In this document: positions 57,866 to 64,000 of the stretch, one piece after another
Layout of the letters: the number at the start of each line of letters is the position of its first letter
Position numbering within the stretch: the first letter of the stretch is position 1
Origin: an uncultured Sphingomonas sp.
GTDB taxonomy: Bacteria; Pseudomonadota; Alphaproteobacteria; Sphingomonadales; Sphingomonadaceae
Reading direction: 5' to 3'
Length of the DNA: 64,000 nucleotides
Assembly: GCF_913774285.1 (NCBI RefSeq)
Contig: NZ_CAJYHX010000008.1
Coordinates: 298,129-362,128, forward strand
Position numbers and translations under genes: made by a program
Notes under the pieces: generated by a model
What the model was told of the DNA's origin: nothing
What the model saw: only the letters and a program-made list of their open reading frames with translations
Databases searched by the model: none

Positions 57866-60007
57866 TTACTTGATCGCGAGCCCCGTCCACTTGGCGGCGA
57901 ACGCCCAGAGGTCGGCGGTTTCCTCGATCACCTTGTCGGTCGGCTTGCCCGAGCCGTGGCCGGCGCGCGTCTCGATGCGGATCAGGTGCGGGCGGTCGCC
58001 GATCGGGGCGTGCTGCAGCGCCGCCGTGTATTTGAAGCTGTGCCCCGGCACCACGCGGTCGTCGGTATCCGCCGTGCTCACCAGGATCGCGGGATAGTCC
58101 GCGCCGCCCTTGATGTTGTGATAGGGCGAATAGGCGTAGAGCCGCTTGAAGTCGGCTTCCTTCGACGGATAGCCGTAATCGTCGACCCAGTAGCGGCCGG
58201 CGGTGAACCGGTCGAAGCGGGTCATGTCCATCACGCCCACGGCGGGGAGCGCCGCGGCGAACAGGTCCGGACGCTGGTTGGTCACCGCGCCGACCAGCAG
58301 GCCGCCATTGGAGCCGCCCTGGATCGCCAACTGGCCCTTGCCGGTGATGCCCTCCTTGATCAGGAACTCGCCCGCGGCGATGAAGTCGTCGAACACGTTC
58401 TGCTTGTTGGCGAGGCGGCCGCCGTCGTGCCACGCCTTGCCGTACTCGCCGCCGCCGCGGATGTTCGCCACGACGAACACGCCGCCCTGCTCCAGCCAGG
58501 CCAGCCGCCCCGCCGAGAAGCCCGGGGTGATCGGGATGTTGAACCCGCCATAGCCGTAGAGGATCGTCGGCGCCGGGCCGGTGACGCTCTTCTTCTTGAC
58601 GATGAACATCGGCACCCTGGTGCCGTCCTTCGAGGCGTAGAAGCGCTGCTCGACCGCATAGTCCTGCGGGTTGAACGCTACCTTCGGCTGCGCCCAGGGT
58701 TCGGCCTTGCCGGTCTTCACGTCGTAGCGGAAGATCGTCGTCGGATAGTTGAAGCTGGTAAAGGCGAAGAACGTCTCGCCCTCGTGCGGATGCCCGCCGA
58801 ACCCGCTCGCGGTGCCGATGCCGGGCAGCGCCACCTTGCCGTCGGTCTTGCCGTCCAGCGTGTAGCGGCGCACCTCGGTGGCGGCATCGACCATGTAGCT
58901 GAGGATCAGCCGGTCGCCGACGATCGACTGGCCGGCCAGCGTCTCCTTCTGCTCGGGCACCACCTCATGCGGGGTGAGCGCCGAGTCGGCGAGGTCGATG
59001 GTTACGATCCGCTGGCGGGGCGCACCGTCGTCGGTCGCGAACCAGAACTTGGTGCCGACATTGCCGATCGCCGACCAGTCATGCTCGAGCTTGCCGATGA
59101 CGGTCTTCGCCTTCCAGGCGGGATCCTGCAGGTCGACGATGTGGACGAGGTTCTTGTTGTCGGTCCCCTCGCTGGTGGTGATCACCAGATAGCGGCCATC
59201 GTCGGTGATGCCGGCATAATGGCTCTGCTTGGGCGTCGCCGGGGTCTCATAGACCAGCCGGTCGGCGCTCTGCTGGGTGCCGAGCTTGTGGAAATAGATG
59301 CGGTGGTTCTCGTTGAGCGCCTGGAACTTGGCGTCCGCAGGCGGCTCGGGATAGCGCGAGTAGAAGAAGCCGCTGCCGTCCTTGGCCCAAGCCACGCCCA
59401 TGGTGAACTTGGCCCAGCTCACCGTATCGCCGGTCTCCTTGCCGGTAGCGACGTCGAGCACCTTGATCGTGCGCCAGTCGGTGCCGCCGTCCTGGATCGA
59501 ATAGGCGAGCAGCTTGCCATCCTCGCTCGGCAGCCATTCGGCGAGCGCGGTGGCGCCGTCCTTCGACCAGCCATTGGGGTCGATCAGCACGCGGCCTTCG
59601 CCGTTCAGCCCGTCACGGACGAACAGCACCGCCTGGTTCTGCAGCCCGCTGTTGTGCGCGTAGAAATAGCGCCCGCCCTTCTGCTCGGGCAGGCCGAAGC
59701 GCTCATAATCGAACAGCTGCTTGATCCGGGCCTTGAGCGCCTCGCGCCCCGGCAGCGTCGCCAGATAGGCGTCGGTGACCTTGTTCTCGGCTTCCACCCA
59801 GGCCGCGACTTCCTTGTCGTTGCGGACGTCGTTTTCCAGCCAGCGATAGGGATCGGCGACCTTCACCCCGAACTGCTCGTCCACCACGTCGACGCGGCGG
59901 GTTTCGGGATAGACAAACTTGGTCATCGGCGCATTGGTCTCCGGCTTGGGGGTCTGGGCGAAGGCGGGGCTGGCGAAGAGTAACGGCAGGATCAATGCAC
60001 GGCGCAT
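57866..60007 (-). CDS. Prolyl oligopeptidase (S9A), exported
   Basis: A 713-residue serine peptidase with a signal peptide (ASPAFAQ). The N-terminal seven-bladed propeller (about 80-450) is followed by an alpha/beta hydrolase domain with Ser in GGSNGGLL (about 565), Asp in DTDDRVVPGH (about 647) and His in RAGHGSGKP (about 683). It cleaves after proline in short peptides. The frame to 60385 upstream is not conserved. Confidence 0.94.
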   Translation of the reverse strand: MRRALILPLLFASPAFAQTPKPETNAPMTKFVYPETRRVDVVDEQFGVKVADPYRWLENDVRNDKEVAAWVEAENKVTDAYLATLPGREALKARIKQLFDYERFGLPEQKGGRYFYAHNSGLQNQAVLFVRDGLNGEGRVLIDPNGWSKDGATALAEWLPSEDGKLLAYSIQDGGTDWRTIKVLDVATGKETGDTVSWAKFTMGVAWAKDGSGFFYSRYPEPPADAKFQALNENHRIYFHKLGTQQSADRLVYETPATPKQSHYAGITDDGRYLVITTSEGTDNKNLVHIVDLQDPAWKAKTVIGKLEHDWSAIGNVGTKFWFATDDGAPRQRIVTIDLADSALTPHEVVPEQKETLAGQSIVGDRLILSYMVDAATEVRRYTLDGKTDGKVALPGIGTASGFGGHPHEGETFFAFTSFNYPTTIFRYDVKTGKAEPWAQPKVAFNPQDYAVEQRFYASKDGTRVPMFIVKKKSVTGPAPTILYGYGGFNIPITPGFSAGRLAWLEQGGVFVVANIRGGGEYGKAWHDGGRLANKQNVFDDFIAAGEFLIKEGITGKGQLAIQGGSNGGLLVGAVTNQRPDLFAAALPAVGVMDMTRFDRFTAGRYWVDDYGYPSKEADFKRLYAYSPYHNIKGGADYPAILVSTADTDDRVVPGHSFKYTAALQHAPIGDRPHLIRIETRAGHGSGKPTDKVIEETADLWAFAAKWTGLAIK

Positions 60008-60057
60008 TCCAGGGCTCCCAAAGAATGCGCCTACCCTAGGCAGCCCGGCCCTTCGGC

Positions 60058-60186
60058 TCAAGCAGAGCCGGCCCATTCGATCGCCCAGGCAAAGGCGGCG
60101 AGCGGCGACAGCGCCAGCAGCGCGGCGATCCACGCGCCGACATCGATGGGCGCAGCGCTGCGCGCCCGCTTGGACTTGCGAGACAT
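60058..60186 (-). CDS. Small membrane protein (42 aa)
   Basis: A 42-codon frame with a basic N-terminus (MSRKSKRARSAAPID) and one hydrophobic helix (VGAWIAALLALSPLAAFAWA). It ends 50 nt upstream of the prolyl oligopeptidase start on the same strand. Coding is plausible but unproven. Confidence 0.5.
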   Translation of the reverse strand: MSRKSKRARSAAPIDVGAWIAALLALSPLAAFAWAIEWAGSA

Positions 60187-60305
60187 GGTAGTTCTCCGGC
60201 GCTGCCAGACGGGGCGGCGCACCCTGTTGTTCGGGCGCGGAGATGGGGAGCGTGCGATGGATTGCAAGCGGAACGAAACTTGGGGCGGTGGAAGCGCTCC
60301 TAGTC

Positions 60306-60421
60306 CCCCTCCCGCTTGCGGGAGGGGTTAGGGGAGGGTGTGTCGTGGAGGCTCTTTCTGCGGCGGTATTGCCCGCGACCCTCACTCACCCTCCCCCAGC
60401 CCCTCCCGCAGGCGGGAGGGG
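60306..60421. repeat. BIME-like double palindrome (family A)
   Basis: A 116-bp element with arms CCCCTCCCGC / GCGGGAGGGG at 60306-60327 and 60400-60421 and inner TTAGGGGAGGG / CCCTCCCCCAG boxes. It is nearly the same length and layout as the copy inside uvrA. It fills most of the gap (60187-60493) between the small membrane protein and rplQ. Confidence 0.88.
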
Positions 60422-60434
60422 GGATAGGAGAATA

Positions 60435-60463
60435 GAAAAAGGGCGGCCGCATCGCGACCGCCC
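60435..60463 (-). terminator. Terminator after rplQ
   Basis: A GGGCGGTCGC / GCGGCCGCCC stem with a 3-nt loop followed by TTTTTC on the minus strand, ending the ribosomal transcript 30 nt after rplQ. Confidence 0.88.
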
Positions 60464-60493
60464 TTCCCTGGTTCGTTCCGAACGAAGCGCCGA

Positions 60494-60916
60494 TCAGGCG
60501 GCTTCGTCGAAATCCTCGTCCGACATCACCGGACCCGAATCCTGGCCCTTGGCCGAGACGTCGCGGTCGACGAACTCGATGATCGCCATCGGCGACGCGT
60601 CCGAGGCGCGGATGCCGGCCTTGATGATGCGGGTGTAGCCGCCGTTGCGATCGGCATAGCGCGCGGCCAGCACGTCGAACAGCTTCACCAGCTGGGCGTC
60701 GTCCATCAGGCGCGCGTGCGCCAGACGACGGTTCGACAGGCCACCCTTCTTGGCGAGGGTGATCAGCTTCTCGACGTACGGGCGCAGTTCCTTCGCCTTG
60801 GCGACGGTGGTGGTGATCTGCTCGTGCTTGATGAGCGCGGCGCTCATGTTGCGGAACAGAGCAATACGGTGAGCCGAGGTACGCTGCAGCTTACGACCGC
60901 CTACACGATGGCGCAT
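60494..60916 (-). CDS. rplQ: 50S ribosomal protein L17
   Basis: A 140-residue L17. The N-terminus [19 protein letters not shown] and [16 protein letters not shown] are diagnostic, with an acidic C-terminal extension typical of alphaproteobacteria. It is the last gene of the rpsM-rpsK-rpoA-rplQ unit. Confidence 0.97.
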   Translation of the reverse strand: MRHRVGGRKLQRTSAHRIALFRNMSAALIKHEQITTTVAKAKELRPYVEKLITLAKKGGLSNRRLAHARLMDDAQLVKLFDVLAARYADRNGGYTRIIKAGIRASDASPMAIIEFVDRDVSAKGQDSGPVMSDEDFDEAA

Positions 60917-61091
60917 GGTTCTTTCCTTCGTTCGTTAAGGGGCCGTTCGACGGAACCCCAGACCAGGCGGTGCGATCAGGGCCACCGCCCAAAACCCTAA
61001 GGTTAGGAAGTTTAGGCTCGCGCCAAACTTTCCTGCTGGCCGCCGCGGCAGCGCCGCGTCGTCGGTCGGAGCCTTGAGCTCCGCCGGCCGG

Positions 61092-61139
61092 GCCTCGCGA
61101 TCAGCCCGGGATTAGCAAGGCTAATCCCGGACGCGAGGC
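61092..61139 (-). terminator. Long hairpin between rpoA and rplQ
   Basis: Nested inverted repeats: GCCTCGCG / CGCGAGGC outside and CCGGGATTAG / CTAATCCCGG inside, starting at the base after the rpoA stop. There is no U-run and rplQ lies 220 nt downstream, so it may be an attenuator or processing site. Confidence 0.55.
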
Positions 61140-62207
61140 TCAGCCCATGATCTCCTGCTCGAGCTTCTTGGCCATTTCCTCGATATTCTCGGGCGGCCAG
61201 CCCGGGATTTCCATGCCCAGGCGCAGGCCCATGCTGGAGAGGACTTCCTTGATCTCGTTGAGCGACTTGCGGCCGAAGTTCGGCGTGCGCAGCATCTCGG
61301 CTTCGGTCTTCTGGACCAGATCGCCGATATATATGATGTTGTCGTTCTTGAGGCAGTTGGCCGAGCGGACCGACAGTTCGAGCTCGTCGACCTTCTTGAG
61401 CAGGTAGCGGTTGATCTGCGCGGCATCGCCTGCGCCACCTTCCGCCGGTGCCGCTGCCGGCGCCATGCCGACCGGGGCCGCCCGGGTGATCGACGAATCG
61501 TCGAAGTGGACGAACAGCGCCAGCTGGTCCTGCAGGATCCGCGCGGCATAGGCCAGCGAGTCCTCCGGGGTCACCGTGCCGTCGGTCTCGACGGTCAGCG
61601 TGAGCTTGTCGTAGTCGAGCTCCTGGCCGACGCGGGTGTTCTCGACCTTGTAGGACACCTGACGGACCGGGCTGAACAGCGCATCGACCGGGATCAGGCC
61701 GATCGGCGCATCCGCCGGGCGGTTCGCGGTAGCGGGCACATAGCCCTTACCCACGTCCGCAGTCAGCTCCATGTTCAGCGTCGCGCCGTCGTCGAGGTGG
61801 CAGATCACCAGCTCGGGGTTCATCACTTCGATGTCACCCGAAACCGCGATGTCGCCCGCCTTGACTTCCGCCGGGCCGGTGGCCGACAGCTGGAGACGCT
61901 TCGGGCCTTCGCCCTGCATCTTGAGCGCGATCTGCTTCACGTTGAGGACGATGTCGGTCACGTCCTCGCGGACTCCGGCGAGCGACGAGAATTCGTGCAG
62001 CACGTTCTCGATCTTGATCGAGGTGACTGCCGCGCCCTGCAGCGACGACAGCAGCACGCGACGCAGCGCGTTGCCGAGGGTGAGGCCGAAGCCCCGCTCC
62101 AGCGGCTCGGCGACGAAGGTCGACTTCCGCTTGGGATCGCCACCGGGCTTCTTCTCGAGGCCGTTGGGCTTCTTGAGTTCCTGCCAGTTCTTAGCGTTGA
62201 CCGACAC
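61140..62207 (-). CDS. rpoA: RNA polymerase alpha subunit
   Basis: A 355-residue alpha subunit. The N-terminal dimerisation domain ([20 protein letters not shown]) is followed by an Ala/Pro-rich linker (about 245-260) and the C-terminal DNA-binding domain ([20 protein letters not shown] and [14 protein letters not shown]). It assembles the polymerase core. Confidence 0.97.
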   Translation of the reverse strand: MSVNAKNWQELKKPNGLEKKPGGDPKRKSTFVAEPLERGFGLTLGNALRRVLLSSLQGAAVTSIKIENVLHEFSSLAGVREDVTDIVLNVKQIALKMQGEGPKRLQLSATGPAEVKAGDIAVSGDIEVMNPELVICHLDDGATLNMELTADVGKGYVPATANRPADAPIGLIPVDALFSPVRQVSYKVENTRVGQELDYDKLTLTVETDGTVTPEDSLAYAARILQDQLALFVHFDDSSITRAAPVGMAPAAAPAEGGAGDAAQINRYLLKKVDELELSVRSANCLKNDNIIYIGDLVQKTEAEMLRTPNFGRKSLNEIKEVLSSMGLRLGMEIPGWPPENIEEMAKKLEQEIMG

Positions 62208-62306
62208 GGGCTTTCCTCATGTTGGGCGGGGAAGAGGCATTCCCCGCCAGGTATTTACTGCAAGACCGCAGACCCGCCTCAGGGCCCGCGGTGCAAGCAG
62301 GACGTA

Positions 62307-62696
62307 TCAGACGCGGCGACGCTTCGACGGCCGCACGCCGTTATGGGGGATCGCCGTCACGTCGCGGATCGAGGTGATCTGGAAGCCGACCGCCTGCAGC
62401 GCGCGGAGCGCCGACTCACGGCCCGACCCCGGACCCTTGACCTCGACCTCGAGGGTGCGAACGCCGTGCTCGGCGGCCTTGCGGCCGGCGTCTTCGGCGG
62501 CGACCTGCGCTGCGTACGGGGTCGACTTGCGCGAGCCCTTGAAGCCCATCATGCCGGCCGACGACCAGCTGATCGCGTTGCCCTGCGCGTCGGTGATGGT
62601 GATCATGGTGTTGTTGAAGCTGGCGTTCACATGCGCGACGCCGGCGGTGATGTTCTTGCGTTCGCGACGGCGAATACGCTGCGGTTCACGTGCCAT
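62307..62696 (-). CDS. rpsK: 30S ribosomal protein S11
   Basis: A 129-residue S11 with [20 protein letters not shown] near the N-terminus and the C-terminal [18 protein letters not shown]. It lies in the standard order between rpsM and rpoA. Confidence 0.97.
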   Translation of the reverse strand: MAREPQRIRRRERKNITAGVAHVNASFNNTMITITDAQGNAISWSSAGMMGFKGSRKSTPYAAQVAAEDAGRKAAEHGVRTLEVEVKGPGSGRESALRALQAVGFQITSIRDVTAIPHNGVRPSKRRRV

Positions 62697-62775
62697 TTGG
62701 AATTTCCTGACCTAGAAGCTTGGTGCCTGGAGGCGCAAGGCCTCGGGGGAAGAAGTGCGCGCTGGGGAGCGCTGC

Positions 62776-63144
62776 TTACTTCTTCTTGCCGGCGATCGGC
62801 TTGGCCTTGCCCTTTCGGGTGCGCGCATTGGTGTGCGTGCGCTGGCCGCGGACCGGCAGGCCCTTGCGATGACGCAGGCCGCGATAGCAGGCGAGGTCCA
62901 TCAGGCGCTTGATGTTCATCGCGGTTTCGCGACGCAGATCGCCTTCGACGGTCAGGTCGGCGTCGATGGCTTCGCGGATCTGGAGGACTTCGGCGTCCGA
63001 CAGGTCCTGAACGCGGCGGCTGTGGTCGATACCCAGCTTGTCGGCGATCGAAACGGCGGTGTGACGGCCGATGCCGTGAATGTAGGTGAGCGCGATGATC
63101 ACGCGCTTGTTGGTCGGGATGTTGACACCCGCGATACGTGCCAT
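62776..63144 (-). CDS. rpsM: 30S ribosomal protein S13
   Basis: A 122-residue S13: [20 protein letters not shown] at the start, then the helix-two-turn-helix region and the basic tail [20 protein letters not shown]. It is the first gene of the unit in this window; the usual upstream secY/adk genes are absent, because a plus-strand lipoprotein gene starts 289 bp away. Confidence 0.97.
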   Translation of the reverse strand: MARIAGVNIPTNKRVIIALTYIHGIGRHTAVSIADKLGIDHSRRVQDLSDAEVLQIREAIDADLTVEGDLRRETAMNIKRLMDLACYRGLRHRKGLPVRGQRTHTNARTRKGKAKPIAGKKK

Positions 63145-63432
63145 GGTAAGTAAATCTCCTGCTCCACAGGGCGGCGCGGGGCCGGCCTATCTCAAAGCGT
63201 CAGGCCATCGGTCCCTGGCGAGGATAGATGGCCAATTCCTGTTCCCCACGACGCAAAAAAGACGGCCGGTGCAGGACGCACCGCCGCTCACCGGCGTGTT
63301 GGGGAACAGCGCCCTTAGCGATTCGGCCCATCGCTGTCAATCGTCGCGCCCGCGTGACGGGCCGACCCAGGCGCTCGACGGCTCGCCCTTTTCGCCCTTG
63401 AGCGGCACGGTGCAGTCCGGCATGAAACCGCG

Positions 63433-63993
63433 ATGCCTTTTCCAAAGTTCCCTTCGCCCTCCCTTGCCGCATCGCTCTCTAGCCTCGCCCTGCTGGCGGG
63501 CTGTGTGGGGCCGGGCGATCCGCAACGCCCCGTGCCAACGCCTTTGCCCCGGCCAGCCCCGGTGCGCCCCACTCCCGAGCCTGCGGCAACCCCGCCGCCG
63601 CCCGCTCCGGTCGAATGGCAGTATCGGCCTGCCGCGCCGGGCGACTGGAGCTATGCCACAGAGGCGAACGGATCGGTCGCGCGCTTCGGCCCTTCCACCG
63701 CTAGCCCACAACTGACGCTCCGCTGCGACCGGGCCGGCCGCCGCATCACGCTCGCGCGGGCGGGCGTGGCGCAGGGCAATGCTCTCACCATCCGCACAAG
63801 CTATGGCGCGCAAAGCTGGCCCGCCGGAATCGATCCCGCCGCTGGCCTAGTCGCCGCGCGGACTGCGTCCGACACCGCCTGGGATCAGATCGCCTACAGC
63901 CGCGGCAAGATCGCGGTGGAGGCGGCGGGCGCGGCACCTCTGATCGTGCCGGCCTGGGCCGAAATCGGTCGCGTGATCGAGGATTGCCGCTGA
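63433..63993 (+). CDS. Lipoprotein of unknown function
   Basis: A 186-residue lipoprotein with lipobox LLAGC, a Pro-rich linker (about 30-60) and a small C-terminal domain (about 62-186) without motifs I recognise. The ATG at 63433 is used. It is divergent from rpsM. Confidence 0.75.
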   Translation: MPFPKFPSPSLAASLSSLALLAGCVGPGDPQRPVPTPLPRPAPVRPTPEPAATPPPPAPVEWQYRPAAPGDWSYATEANGSVARFGPSTASPQLTLRCDRAGRRITLARAGVAQGNALTIRTSYGAQSWPAGIDPAAGLVAARTASDTAWDQIAYSRGKIAVEAAGAAPLIVPAWAEIGRVIEDCR

Positions 63994-64000
63994 TACGAAA

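Noticed and set aside
57767..59983. Plus-strand frame of 738 codons opposite the prolyl oligopeptidase
   Set aside because: Antisense shadow of an intact S9 peptidase.

Overview
The window looks like a chromosomal segment of a sphingomonad (Sphingomonas or a close relative, Alphaproteobacteria). GC content is high almost throughout. Gene content fits: a bacteriophytochrome with its heme oxygenase, TonB-dependent receptors, OxyR/AhpC/AhpF, hrcA-grpE, a 'vgr-related' zincin, and a ribosomal block ending rpsM-rpsK-rpoA-rplQ. A GAAC-N7-GAAC LexA box of the alphaproteobacterial type lies just before uvrA. The genus is inferred from protein style and repeat families, not from a database search.

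Layout. 1-5.3 kb: 3' truncated bacteriophytochrome kinase and heme oxygenase, purB, an EF-hand protein and a PH-domain membrane protein. 5.5-10.0 kb: a tight three-gene cassette (HExxH metallopeptidase-like protein, metallo-beta-lactamase-fold protein, unknown protein) that matches no pathway I know. 10.0-17.7 kb: ferredoxin, TonB receptor, DUF2794-cysE pair, TSUP transporter and two acyltransferase-3 membrane proteins. 17.9-21.8 kb: peroxide defence (ahpC, ahpF, oxyR) ending tail-to-tail against a ParE/ParD-type toxin-antitoxin pair. 21.8-25.5 kb: moaE-moaD-pgsA, an APH(3')-like kinase and an LplT-like transporter. 25.7-28.4 kb: PAS histidine kinase with a receiver-only protein and a FixJ-type regulator. 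28.8-34.2 kb: a proline-rich exported protein, then a TbpB-like surface lipoprotein coupled to its predicted Slam outer-membrane translocator. 34.4-39.6 kb: globin-coupled sensor/MCP, an Mrr remnant, and uvrA carrying an in-frame palindromic repeat. 39.7-41.5 kb: an AT-rich island with an AAA ATPase (DUF3696-like) and a PIN-type nuclease, a probable horizontally acquired defence or toxin module. 41.7-47.2 kb: cupin, cold-shock protein, DUF1003, grpE-hrcA, rph-rdgB. 47.3-54 kb: a MarR-like regulator, tRNA-Tyr, M28 peptidase, rlmB, OsmC and several lipoproteins. 54-60 kb: glnD, a VOC protein, the vgr-related zincin and prolyl oligopeptidase. 60.5-63.1 kb: rplQ, rpoA, rpsK, rpsM. The window ends with a lipoprotein gene.

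Two families of REP/BIME-like palindromic elements are scattered between genes, and one copy sits inside uvrA without breaking the frame. The strongest candidates for undescribed biology are the 5.5-10 kb three-gene cassette, the 39.7-41.5 kb ATPase/PIN pair, the Slam/TbpB-like surface lipoprotein system, and the repeat-derived insertion in UvrA. All functions are inferred by reading the sequence; no searches were run.
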